12,780 nt of DNA from JBCAWW01 sp039024315 (GTDB taxonomy: Bacteria > Bacteroidota > Bacteroidia > J057), in the NCBI GenBank assembly GCA_039024315.1, contig JBCCQN010000229.1, positions 1-12,780 on the forward strand. The letters run 5' to 3'. Positions 1 through 6,136 of the stretch are shown here, piece after piece. Made by a program: the position numbers and the translations under genes. Position 1 is the stretch's first letter. Each line of letters begins with the position of its first letter. The notes under the pieces are model-generated. The model did not search any database. It was not told where the DNA came from and saw only the letters and a list, made by a program, of their open reading frames with translations.

Positions 1-611
1 TCAAACTCAGGACGTTCCAGTACTGGGTCATCCATTGGATTTTCTGGGCCTTTACCGGCGCCAAAGACCGTATGTTCTACCAACATTTGCTTGAGTTGGT
101 AGCTATAGCGATCTAGGTGTTTGGCCGGTAAGTCATAGACTGTCAGACACATTCGACAACCGATATCGACGCCCACTGCGTAGGGAATAATCGCATTTTC
201 AGTGGCTAGCACGCCACCGATTGGTAAGCCATAGCCTTGGTGGGCATCTGGCATCAGGGCTGCTTGCCGAGCCACGGGTAGCTTAGCGGCGATTTCGATC
301 TGATCGATAGCGCCTCTTTCGATTTCTCGTTTACCCCAGATACGGGTCGGTACGGGCTCGGCGAGTAATTCAGGGTATTTAGGCGCATCCTTCGGATGAA
401 CGATTGGCTTCAGCGCTTGCGCTACCGGACCTAAAATTTGATGCTTATAATATTGTTCTGGAACGGATAGGACCGCTTGGAGCAACTGCATCTTGACTTC
501 TCGGCCTTTGGCCTCGAATTTATCATGCTTCATTGCTTCTACCGCCAGATTTGCGGCTTCTCCTAGCGGATATCCGATTCTCAGAACGTGTTTTTTCTTA
601 ATCTTTGCCAT
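1..611 (-). CDS. rtcB: RtcB-family RNA ligase, N-terminal part (cut by window edge)
   Basis: RtcB proteins are Mn2+/GTP-dependent RNA ligases that join 2',3'-cyclic phosphate (or 3'-phosphate) ends to 5'-hydroxyl ends in RNA repair or tRNA splicing. The first 203 codons are present and the rest lies left of position 1. The signature stretch is visible: MPDAHQGYGLPIGG at residues 120-133, then GVDIGCRM at 147-154, where D149 and C152 correspond to metal ligands of the family. The roughly 100 residues before the signature make the N-terminus longer than in E. coli RtcB, so this is probably a longer RtcB-like subfamily. The ATG at 611-609 shares its A with the TAA stop of the upstream acetyltransferase gene (TAATG), which suggests translational coupling. 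Family assignment is firm; the exact biological substrate is not visible. Confidence 0.9.
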   Translation of the reverse strand, partial: MAKIKKKHVLRIGYPLGEAANLAVEAMKHDKFEAKGREVKMQLLQAVLSVPEQYYKHQILGPVAQALKPIVHPKDAPKYPELLAEPVPTRIWGKREIERGAIDQIEIAAKLPVARQAALMPDAHQGYGLPIGGVLATENAIIPYAVGVDIGCRMCLTVYDLPAKHLDRYSYQLKQMLVEHTVFGAGKGPENPMDDPVLERPEF

Positions 612-1153
612 TATGATTTGGTCAATGCATATACAGCCATGTCACAAGGAACTTTTGGGGAAATATTGGGGAGGAGATAATAACGCTTAAATACTCCCTC
701 TTTTTCCATACCTACCTTGAGCATTACCCCTGCCGAGGCATAATGCGTCGCATGGCACATACCATAAATGCGATAAACTGCTGGGAAGGTCTGCCAAATT
801 TGTTGGATCAGTCCTTCGAGGGCTTCGCTAGCGAAGCCTTGGCCCCATGCACTTTGCATGAGAGCATATCCTACCTGAGCGCGGCAACGGGCTTCTATGC
901 CATAGCCTATACCGCCGATCAGTTTGCCTGTTTCTTTGCTTTGCAGACCAAAAGGCAAATGGCCACTGCCTTGCTTCCATGCATGGTCTGCATGCTGGAG
1001 GAAGGCTATTGTATCGTCTATCGATTGATGTACAGACCAACTGAGGTATTGCGTAACCTCAGGATCTTGACCCCAGCCTTCATATACCTCTTGGGCATCT
1101 TCCAGCTGCAGCCGTCTGACGATCAATCGTGGGGTTTCAAATTGCGTAAACAT
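611..1153 (-). CDS. GNAT-family N-acetyltransferase (RimJ/RimL type)
   Basis: This 180-residue protein fits a GNAT acetyltransferase, which moves an acetyl group from acetyl-CoA to an amine; the acceptor cannot be read from sequence. The opening FETPRLIVRRLQLEDA is typical of the RimJ/RimL-like branch. The acetyl-CoA binding motif A is at residues 94-112 (VGYALMQSAWGQGFASEAL, with WGQGFA at 103-108). The length is normal for the branch. I chose the ATG at 1153 because homologues begin just before FETPRL and because it lies 2 bases after the stop of the HNH gene. The in-frame ATG at 1180 would add nine residues and overlap that gene. The stop overlaps the rtcB start. An 18-base perfect palindrome (821-838) falls inside the codons for GFASEA. 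Confidence 0.88.
   Translation of the reverse strand: MFTQFETPRLIVRRLQLEDAQEVYEGWGQDPEVTQYLSWSVHQSIDDTIAFLQHADHAWKQGSGHLPFGLQSKETGKLIGGIGYGIEARCRAQVGYALMQSAWGQGFASEALEGLIQQIWQTFPAVYRIYGMCHATHYASAGVMLKVGMEKEGVFKRYYLLPNISPKVPCDMAVYALTKS
821..838. repeat. Perfect 18-base palindrome inside the GNAT gene
   Basis: The sequence GGCTTCGCTAGCGAAGCC is identical to its reverse complement. It encodes the conserved GFASEA of motif A, so codon choice may explain it. It lacks the AACGCT tail of the dispersed intergenic repeats. Confidence 0.6.
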
Positions 1154-1155
1154 CC

Positions 1156-1650
1156 TTAGTAAAATAAATAAGGTTTCCAATCTTCACGTACAAGTCCGGC
1201 AAATTGGCGTAAAAACATGATCCAACTTGGGCGGAAGGGTTTGAAATCTAGTTCCAAACCTGAATCTTCGAGGCTTAGATCTCCTTTGTGGGAGTTACAA
1301 TCGCGGCAGGCGGTAACTAAGTTGTCCCAGCTTGTGCGGCCTCCTTTAGAGCTGGGGATCAAGTGATCTAGCGTCAGATCGTACTTGCTCCCACAGTACA
1401 CACAGCGATAGCCATCGCGACGGAATATATTTTCCCGACTGAGGGCCACCTTGCGGTATGGAAGAGGCACATAGCGATAAAGCCTAATGATAGAGGGGAA
1501 TTGAAAATCCCGTTTCACGGAACGGAACTTACGATCGGCGACATCGTTGATCAATTCTGCCTTTTGCCCAAGTACCAGGATAAGGGCTTTTTCAGCCTTA
1601 CAGACACTGATAGCCTGATAATCCTGGTTGAGCACCAGTACTTGTGTCAT
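1156..1650 (-). CDS. HNH endonuclease-domain protein
   Basis: The 164-residue protein has a C-terminal HNH (beta-beta-alpha metal) nuclease fold. C83-x-x-C86 and C115-x-x-C118 would bind structural zinc, D95-H96 is the catalytic pair, and N110 and H121 complete the motif. The N-terminal part, starting VLVLNQDYQAISVCKAEKA, matches the layout of short HNH proteins widespread in Bacteroidota, whose job is largely unknown. It could act on DNA or RNA. It is the first gene of a three-gene run with the acetyltransferase (2-base gap) and rtcB. The start at 1650 gives the expected beginning of the family. It begins just downstream of the terminator at 1673-1713, so it probably has its own promoter, but no clear -33/-7 boxes are seen. 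Confidence 0.88.
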   Translation of the reverse strand: MTQVLVLNQDYQAISVCKAEKALILVLGQKAELINDVADRKFRSVKRDFQFPSIIRLYRYVPLPYRKVALSRENIFRRDGYRCVYCGSKYDLTLDHLIPSSKGGRTSWDNLVTACRDCNSHKGDLSLEDSGLELDFKPFRPSWIMFLRQFAGLVREDWKPYLFY

Positions 1651-1672
1651 AAGATTTGGAATTAGATAAAGA

Positions 1673-1713
1673 ACAAAAAAAGCGTGTCATGCCCCTGAGG
1701 GGTATGACACGCT
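1673..1713 (-). terminator. Intrinsic terminator of the L7/L12-like gene
   Basis: A 15-bp stem (10 perfect pairs, one G-U, four G-C pairs) closes a TGA triloop at 1681-1713. On the minus strand it is followed by a seven-base T run. It lies 25 bases after the stop of the 1739-1921 gene and separates it from the HNH operon. Confidence 0.88.
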
Positions 1714-1738
1714 ATGACGTAAATCGTCTTTTCGTTTA

Positions 1739-1921
1739 CTAACAGGCCTGACCGGGTACGATGGCCATCGCCAAACGGTCGACGGCTTCGCGAGCTTGGT
1801 TAAGGCGGCAGTTAGTGTATTTTAGATACAGCTTGATGGCTGCTATTTTACCTTGGTACGTAAGGGTAGCCATGACTTCCTGTTCAAGTTCTGGCATGAG
1901 GGCTTTCTGCGTATTGTCCAT
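1739..1921 (-). CDS. Small protein resembling the ribosomal L7/L12 C-terminal domain
   Basis: This 60-residue protein has a core, YQGKIAAIKLYLKYTNC then LNQAREAVD (residues 22-48), that follows the helix-turn-helix pattern of the L7/L12 C-terminal domain (G-K-x-x-A-I-K ... L-x-x-A-(R/K)-x-x-V). The L7/L12 dimerisation domain and hinge are absent, so it is not the ribosomal stalk protein. Stand-alone proteins of this sort are known but their function is unclear; factor binding or protein contact is a guess. I chose the ATG at 1921 because the 16 residues added by the ATG at 1969 do not look like part of the domain. A strong terminator follows directly, so it is probably a single-gene transcript. 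Confidence 0.72.
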   Translation of the reverse strand: MDNTQKALMPELEQEVMATLTYQGKIAAIKLYLKYTNCRLNQAREAVDRLAMAIVPGQAC

Positions 1922-1967
1922 TTTGATATTGCTTAGCAGTTTAAGACCAAAAAAACATCTAGTTACC

Positions 1968-2171
1968 ATGGCAACTCCAGCGGGAGTTTACCAGTGGGAT
2001 CTGAAGACAAATCCAGAGAACGAGAAACCAGAGGGGGTTCTAAGGAGAATCGAGAGGTGTCGGTTAGACTACTTAATGATTCTCATTGACTCTGGTGCAA
2101 ATGATATGCCTCTTTTAGACAAAAATGTCTCAGTGGTTCGTTTAGATGATTCGAAAGACAGGAATACTTGA
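1968..2171 (+). CDS. Doubtful small ORF, unknown
   Basis: The reading frame from ATG 1968 encodes 67 residues, starting MATPAGVYQWDLKTNPENEK and ending near VVRLDDSKDRNT. Composition is soluble and charged, with no signal peptide, no membrane segment and no motif I recognise. It is divergent from the L7/L12-like gene. The protein-like composition favours a gene; the absence of any recognisable family and of a ribosome binding site counts against it. It could be the broken remnant of a longer gene. Confidence 0.28.
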   Translation: MATPAGVYQWDLKTNPENEKPEGVLRRIERCRLDYLMILIDSGANDMPLLDKNVSVVRLDDSKDRNT

Positions 2172-2617
2172 TTTTTGGTCGTTTCTTACACTTCAACGGT
2201 CAGCCCTGAGATGCACTTTTGGCTAATGAGGTCGCTTTTCCGTTGAGAGAAAAGGACGTTTTGTAGCGTTGCTGTCGATTATGTTGCATAAGTAACCACA
2301 GCAGACTTAGCCATTTTTGCATATTGTAGTGATTTAGGGTGAATGAAATTGTAAAAGGGGAGACGGGCCGAAGGCAGGTCCAACCGGACCTAGTCTTTAG
2401 TGATGATTTGATTACCTCCTTATCGTTTGTAAACCTTCGGGGACCATCTCTATAGAGCAAGCAAAATTATTTTCAAGGGAAGGACGCTATAATAGCGCCC
2501 AATCCATAGTTGTGATGTATAGCTGCTTAAGGAGAATCTATTCTCTATTAAGCAACTCTACTGTGCGTGCCAAATTCCATACGTCAAAGTACCAATAGCC
2601 ATTTTGCTATTGTAAAG
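2172..2617. other. Gene-poor region with several short hairpins
   Basis: I see no convincing gene here. A minus-strand frame at 2200-2460 has no protein-like features. Compact hairpins are at 2376-2391 (6 bp, AACC loop), 2485-2497 (5 bp, TAA loop), 2524-2554 (7 + 5 bp with a bulge, TCTA loop) and 2593-2612. None is followed by a T run on either strand. Confidence 0.6.
2593..2612 (-). other. Hairpin just downstream of the tRNA
   Basis: CAATAGC pairs with GCTATTG across a 6-base loop, beginning 5 bases after the tRNA discriminator base. It may help end or process the tRNA transcript. No T run follows on the minus strand (GTACTTTG), so it is at best a weak terminator. Confidence 0.4.
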
Positions 2618-2691
2618 CGGGCACTACGGGATTCGAACCCGTGTATTCCTGTTAGACAGACAGGTGCCTAGCCGCTCGGCGCCAAGTGCCC
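2618..2691 (-). tRNA. tRNA-Asp (GTC), unusual D arm and anticodon loop
   Basis: The 74-base gene folds as a cloverleaf. The acceptor stem GGGCACT/AGTGCCC has seven perfect pairs and is followed by discriminator G. The anticodon stem CCTGT/ACAGG closes the loop CTGTCTA. The T arm is ACGGG-TTCGAAT-CCCGT. The loop gives anticodon GTC, and G73 agrees with aspartate identity. Two features are odd. The base after the anticodon (position 37) is T, where a purine is nearly universal. The D arm forms only a 3-bp GCC/GGC stem after a 4-base linker instead of the usual 2, although the loop keeps A14, G18-G19 and A21. CCA is not encoded. It may be a divergent working tRNA, an import, or a decaying copy. 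Confidence 0.8.
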
Positions 2692-2699
2692 GGGATGAA

Positions 2700-2719
2700 G
2701 AGGTACGAAAACGTACCTC
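2700..2719 (-). other. 8-bp hairpin in the tRNA leader
   Basis: GAGGTACG pairs perfectly with CGTACCTC around an AAAA loop (TTTT in the minus-strand transcript), 8 bases upstream of the tRNA 5' end. GGGAT (2692-2696) and ATCCC (2726-2730) could extend it. It may guide 5' processing or be a repeat remnant. Confidence 0.45.
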
Positions 2720-2740
2720 AACAAAATCCCCTCAACAAAT

Positions 2741-2773
2741 ATTATAAAGAACGTAATGATATTTTTATGTCAA
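2741..2773 (-). promoter_or_regulatory. Possible promoter for the tRNA
   Basis: On the minus strand an exact TTGACA (2773-2768) and an exact TATAAT (2746-2741) lie about 50 bases upstream of the tRNA. Their 21-base spacing is long for this type, and Bacteroidota housekeeping promoters usually use a different -7 box (TAnnTTTG). The call is weak. Confidence 0.22.
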
Positions 2774-2846
2774 TTCATAGTAGTCCTGTTCCGAAAGTGC
2801 GGCTCACCAAAGGCAAGTTTTACTTTCAAGGCATAGCGCTCCTGTT

Positions 2847-2861
2847 TGCGTCAGAGACGCA
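2847..2861. other. 6-bp hairpin with AGA loop
   Basis: TGCGTC and GACGCA pair perfectly around a 3-base loop. No T run follows. The stretch 2774-2957 otherwise shows nothing I can name. Confidence 0.35.
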
Positions 2862-2957
2862 TCAAGTTGGAGTCTTGGACAAAGTCCATAGAGGTCCTAT
2901 TGGCGATCCGCTCTCATCTAAACCTACTCGTTATCAGTGGTTTGTCAGGCTAGGCCA

Positions 2958-2985
2958 ACAAAAAACCCGAACTTTTCAGTCCGGG
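2958..2985 (-). terminator. Intrinsic terminator with no upstream protein gene
   Basis: On the minus strand CCCGGACT-GAAA-AGTTCGGG forms an 8-bp stem (one G-T pair) with a GAAA tetraloop, followed by six Ts. It is a textbook intrinsic terminator. No minus-strand protein gene lies upstream of it before position 3428, so the transcript it ends is probably a non-coding RNA. Confidence 0.82.
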
Positions 2986-3115
2986 CGCGCATACAACAAT
3001 CTGTGTATTTTGTGTCAGGCTTCCCTGAACACACGCACCCTCGATTGGACCGGATCTTTCGCTACCTCCTGACTGCCCATAATGAGCGTCAAGTCGCAAA
3101 AGTTGTGATATGTCC
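2966..3115 (-). ncRNA. Candidate unidentified small RNA
   Basis: The roughly 150 bases upstream of the minus-strand terminator are more GC-rich than their flanks and self-complementary. A hairpin TGTGTTCAGG-GAAG-CCTGACACA (one bulge) lies at 3011-3033. Around it GGGTGCGTGT can pair with ATGCGCGCCC (ten pairs, three of them G-U) at 2983-2992 and about 3030-3039, and this would borrow bases from the terminator stem. GTCAGG near 3073-3078 can also compete for CCTGAC. The 5' end is not defined and no promoter is clear. I could not match it to tmRNA, SRP RNA, RNase P RNA or a named riboswitch; a 6S-like RNA is possible. The call rests on the terminator and pairing alone. Confidence 0.38.
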
Positions 3116-3245
3116 GATCTATTAAAAACATTGGATTATGAAATTAGTAATAAAGTAATTGTTAGTTGCTCGATTGAACGCAGCATATGGACAAAGGTTT
3201 CCAATTTTGGTAAAAAATATTTAAGAAGCTAATTGGATTTTGCAT

Positions 3246-3262
3246 AAGTGTTTGATAATCAG
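3246..3262 (+). repeat. TGATAATCAG motif, copy 1
   Basis: The sequence is AAGTGTTTGATAATCAG. Related sequences occur at 8670-8686 and 11436-11451, each 5 to 40 bases from a triloop repeat. Its function is unknown. Confidence 0.55.
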
Positions 3263-3301
3263 TAAAATATATTTGAAAAAATAACATAAAATCTGAGGCT
3301 A

Positions 3302-3317
3302 AGCGTTCCGCGCAGCG
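3302..3317 (-). repeat. Dispersed triloop repeat, copy 1
   Basis: On the minus strand CGC-TGC-GCG is followed by GAACGCT. It is extended by a T-G pair to a 4-bp stem. Confidence 0.7.
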
Positions 3318-3427
3318 ATAAATGCCGAAAGACGGATCAGAAAACCTTTACCAACAAAAAATCTTAGATAGTTGATTTTAAAGCTTGGTATTGAACATTC
3401 ACCGCTGGCTTTTGTAATTTTAACTCA

Positions 3428-4399
3428 ATGAATTACCGCATCGGACAAAGAGTACGCTTATTGCACGCCTCCGGAGAGGGAGTGATTGTGAATTTGATTG
3501 ACAAAAAGACCGTAGAAGTGGACATGGGAGACGATTTTCCCGTGGATGTAAGCGTAGATGAAATCATTCCTATTGATAGGGCAGAAGCTTTTTATTTAGG
3601 AGACGAAGAGAAAACTCCTGAGCCTGAGAAAAAAACCAATAGCCTGAAAACCACGGGCACTTTAGGCATATCTTTGATTGAACTCAGTCTAGTAGTGTAT
3701 AAATACGAAGATGAGGATCTATATGAGGTGTTGCTCATCAATCCTGAACCGGTAACGATGGCCTTTACCTGTTATGGTCGTACCAAGAATGCCTACCAAG
3801 GCCTCGAAACTGGTTTGTTGGAAACAGGCGAGTACGCAAAGATTGCCAGCTTCAGCCGTAACGAACTGGACAAGCATAAATCATTTTATGTTCAGACGCT
3901 GAGCTTCCGACCTGGCAAAGGACATCCTCATGCGCCTTTTGTGCAAGAACTCCCTTGGAATCGCTCACATCTCCAAAAGCCCAGCCGCTATCTCTCGGCG
4001 ATCAATCAATCGGGATGGGTTTTTAATCTGCGGCAAGACGTACTCAAACGAGATGTGCAGCAAATCCCTGAAAGTGAGTTTATCCGCATCAAAGAAATTG
4101 AAGCGCCTACGCCTCGTCTTGATGTGGAAGTGGATCTACATATTGAAGCTTTAGTGAGTAAACCCCATCAATTGGCTCCATCAGAGATGTTGAGTATCCA
4201 ACAAAAAAGGATCGAGAAAGCTTTGAATGATGCCGTAATTGAGCGTCACGCCTCTTTGGTGCTCATTCATGGAGTAGGAGAAGGGAAATTACGTAAAGTC
4301 GTCCAGGCAGCCGTTAAAGAAGCGCCTCACGTCCTTTCATACGCTCCGGCTGATCCCAAACGTTATGGCAATGGAGCCACTAAAGTGATATTTAAATGA
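3428..4399 (+). CDS. Smr-domain protein with DUF2027 N-terminal region
   Basis: This 323-residue cytoplasmic protein has two parts. Residues 1-50 form a KOW/SH3-like small beta region (GQRVRLLHASGEGVIVNLID), followed by an acidic linker and a beta-rich domain at about 75-225 as in Bacteroidota DUF2027 proteins. The C-terminal Smr domain (about 231-323) carries VDLHIE (235-240), LIHGVGEGKLR (279-289) and YGNGATKVIF. Smr domains are nucleases or nucleic-acid binders related to the MutS2 C-terminus; some act in ribosome rescue. The role of the DUF2027 group is not established. The TGA stop overlaps the next ATG (ATGA), so the two genes are probably cotranslated. The start at 3428 gives the family's normal N-terminus. 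Confidence 0.85.
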   Translation: MNYRIGQRVRLLHASGEGVIVNLIDKKTVEVDMGDDFPVDVSVDEIIPIDRAEAFYLGDEEKTPEPEKKTNSLKTTGTLGISLIELSLVVYKYEDEDLYEVLLINPEPVTMAFTCYGRTKNAYQGLETGLLETGEYAKIASFSRNELDKHKSFYVQTLSFRPGKGHPHAPFVQELPWNRSHLQKPSRYLSAINQSGWVFNLRQDVLKRDVQQIPESEFIRIKEIEAPTPRLDVEVDLHIEALVSKPHQLAPSEMLSIQQKRIEKALNDAVIERHASLVLIHGVGEGKLRKVVQAAVKEAPHVLSYAPADPKRYGNGATKVIFK

Positions 4400-5202
4400 G
4401 ACTAGGCTGTTGCATATTGCTGGTTTTGCTAGGGCATCTTGCTTGGGCCCAGAGCGATAGTCTGCGTATAGATACGGTCGGCTTTATTGAGGTCGACAAA
4501 GATAACCGCTCTGCGGAACGCGAGCAGCAAAGTCGAGATAGGCGTAATGATTTTTATCGCAACATGGTGCTGTGGAGACTGCCTATCCAACACCCACAAA
4601 ACCGACCGCTTCTTTTGGCCCAGAGTCCTGATCAACAAGGAGGGGCGGTTTATGCCCAAGCGGTAGATGGCCTCATGCTCAATCTGATTGAAGGTCTCCG
4701 AACGGGCAATATTCAAGCCCGACATCCCGATGATTTACGGCGGCGCTATGATTATTTTGATCTCATCTATGATCTCATTGAATTACAGGGATTGGACCCT
4801 GATACATTAGCCGATGGCCTTGCCGTAGCCGAATTGGGATGGGACAATCTCAATCAATATGTGGATTTGATCGTGGAGGAGGGATTTTCTGCACACGACT
4901 CGCGAGCCTTTACGCGAATCAAGTTTATGCGGATTCTTTGGCATGATCCCCAAAGCCCCAAAGGGCAGCATGTACTGGCGGTGCTCTCATATGCGGAAGC
5001 AGCTAAGGTTTTGGAAGACTTACATTACTCCTTTGATAAGCACGGGCAAAAGATGCGCATTCGTTTGTTTGATTTTTTTGAAACCCAGATGTACTACGGC
5101 AATAAACTAGGTATGGGAGAAGATCCTGCTTTTGTTTTACCCCCAAATAGGCGTTCGCCGGAGGCGCTCAAAAACCGCTGGCCTGAGTTGTGGCATAACT
5201 AA
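4396..5202 (+). CDS. Secreted protein of unknown function, possibly GldN-like
   Basis: The 268-residue protein starts with a clear signal peptide (hydrophobic residues 3-17, likely cleavage after AWA at 16-18, leaving QSD). A charged stretch follows (35-52), then a mostly helical mature part. The layout resembles the type IX secretion/gliding protein GldN (PorN): a VLWRLPIQHPQNRPL segment near 58-72, a following GLxxGxI-type stretch near 100-106, and a late FDKHGQKMRIRLFDFF segment. The classic GldN residues are not clear enough to call it, and no gldKLM genes are next to it. It overlaps the Smr gene by four bases. I treat it as a periplasmic or envelope protein of unknown function. Confidence 0.75.
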   Translation: MRLGCCILLVLLGHLAWAQSDSLRIDTVGFIEVDKDNRSAEREQQSRDRRNDFYRNMVLWRLPIQHPQNRPLLLAQSPDQQGGAVYAQAVDGLMLNLIEGLRTGNIQARHPDDLRRRYDYFDLIYDLIELQGLDPDTLADGLAVAELGWDNLNQYVDLIVEEGFSAHDSRAFTRIKFMRILWHDPQSPKGQHVLAVLSYAEAAKVLEDLHYSFDKHGQKMRIRLFDFFETQMYYGNKLGMGEDPAFVLPPNRRSPEALKNRWPELWHN

Positions 5203-5306
5203 ATCTTCCTGCCCAAAGCCAATACCTTAAGGCGATATTTTCCCAAATGTAATAAAGTCCTAATCTTCGAATTGGAGAGGTGCTTCGCATCCTGCTTATT
5301 GGAGCT

Positions 5307-5870
5307 ATGAAATCTTTATTGCTTATTCTCGCTTCCTACTGTTTTTTGACTTCTCCTGACACGCCAACGGTCAATAATATCATCAAAGAAGTGCCTGACG
5401 AATTGATCAACACCACTTTGTTGTTGCCCCGCTTTGTTGAATATACCAAGGAAAGCGCGCCCGAAGGGATGCCTGAGTCCTACATCAAAGTCAATAATCG
5501 GGAAGCCAAACGCTGTAATGAGACGATGCTAGAGATGGCAAAGAAAAACTACCCCTTTAAGGTCAAGTTGGTTGATTTTTCAGAGATCGAGGAATATCGC
5601 AAGCAGGGCTATCGCTATTACTTAGATATGGTTTTGATGCCCAAGCAAATGGAAGAACCCAAAAAAGAGGTGATGGTCCCTTCTTTTGTTAAGTATAAGA
5701 GTCCTCAGCATATGTTTACCAACGTTTATGTACAATTTCATTATTACTACTACATCCGTGATTTAGAGACGAATGATGCCTATATCACCACCCGCCTCAA
5801 AGGCAATGAAGAGGCTTTCGTTGGGATCAATAAATTTTTCAAACAGCTGACCAAGGATTTGGCCAATTAG
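5307..5870 (+). CDS. Small secreted protein, unknown
   Basis: From ATG 5307 this is 187 residues. It begins with a signal peptide (MKSLLLILASYCFLTSP), which is why I prefer this start to an upstream in-frame GTG at 5280; a GGAG lies 3 bases before the ATG. The cysteine in the leader is preceded by Y, not G/A/S, so it is probably not a lipoprotein. The mature part is charged and tyrosine-rich (KQGYRYYLDMVLMP, then QFHYYYYIRDLETNDAYITT), with alternating hydrophobic residues that suggest beta strands. I do not recognise a family. It lies 104 bases after the preceding gene with no terminator between, so it may share a transcript. Triloop repeat copy 2 starts 10 bases after its stop. Confidence 0.75.
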   Translation: MKSLLLILASYCFLTSPDTPTVNNIIKEVPDELINTTLLLPRFVEYTKESAPEGMPESYIKVNNREAKRCNETMLEMAKKNYPFKVKLVDFSEIEEYRKQGYRYYLDMVLMPKQMEEPKKEVMVPSFVKYKSPQHMFTNVYVQFHYYYYIRDLETNDAYITTRLKGNEEAFVGINKFFKQLTKDLAN

Positions 5871-5880
5871 TAGGAGGAGA

Positions 5881-5898
5881 GCTGCTTCGCAGAACGCT
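5881..5898 (+). repeat. Dispersed triloop repeat, copy 2
   Basis: CTGC-TTC-GCAG is followed by AACGCT, directly downstream of the 5307-5870 gene. Confidence 0.75.
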
Positions 5899-5945
5899 CA
5901 TTTTGCATAGAGGCATTTCGATTAATTTAATGTAATCATCTACTT

Positions 5946-6044
5946 GTCATGGAGCCCCGTCGAAGGATCTATGTCGTTTCTTGCTGCGGTGCAGAACGCG
6001 CTAATCTCTAAAGATCTCGGCTCGCGTTCCTTGGCCGGGATGAC
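5946..6044. repeat. Possible degenerate mobile repeat with inverted ends
   Basis: A 99-base non-coding block starts GTCAT and ends ATGAC. It is more GC-rich than its surroundings and contains a triloop repeat variant in its middle. The inverted ends are only 5 bases long, so the call as a MITE-like element is tentative. Confidence 0.3.
5984..5999 (+). repeat. Dispersed triloop repeat, copy 3
   Basis: CTGC-GGT-GCAG is followed by AACGC. The loop differs from copy 2 while stem and tail are kept. Confidence 0.65.
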
Positions 6045-6063
6045 TTAACTTGCTCTTTAGGTC

Positions 6064-6096
6064 ATACCGGAATGTGAGGTACGAACATATCCGGTA
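6064..6096. other. Long hairpin
   Basis: ATACCGGAATGT pairs with ACAT-A-TCCGGTAT: twelve pairs with one bulged A and a 9-base loop. Neither side has a T run, so it is probably a repeat or an RNA stabiliser and not a terminator. Confidence 0.5.
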
Positions 6097-6109
6097 TCTT
6101 TAGCCCTCC

Positions 6110-6127
6110 CTGCTTAGCAGGACGCTC
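6110..6127 (+). repeat. Dispersed triloop repeat, copy 4
   Basis: CTGC-TTA-GCAG is followed by GACGCTC. The tail carries one change from the common AACGCT. Confidence 0.65.
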
Positions 6128-6136
6128 ATCCCACAA

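Larger units (their letters stand above)
3116..3427. other. AT-rich intergenic region upstream of the Smr gene
   Basis: No gene is seen. It holds one copy of the TGATAATCAG motif (3246-3262) and one dispersed triloop repeat (3302-3317). It should contain the promoter of the plus-strand 3428 gene, but no -33/-7 pair stands out. Confidence 0.5.

Noticed and set aside
743..1159. Long plus-strand reading frame
   Set aside because: It lies entirely opposite the acetyltransferase gene, which has clear family motifs.
2200..2460. Minus-strand reading frame of 86 codons
   Set aside because: It has no protein-like pattern, runs through hairpins and has no family resemblance.
2686..3072. Plus-strand reading frame of 128 codons
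   Set aside because: It starts inside the tRNA, runs antisense to the terminator and small-RNA candidate, and has no recognisable domain.
2966..3115. tmRNA, SRP RNA or RNase P RNA
   Set aside because: The tRNA-like TTCGA end of tmRNA, the GGAAGG/AGCAGC core of SRP RNA and the GAGGAAAGTCC motif of RNase P RNA are all absent.
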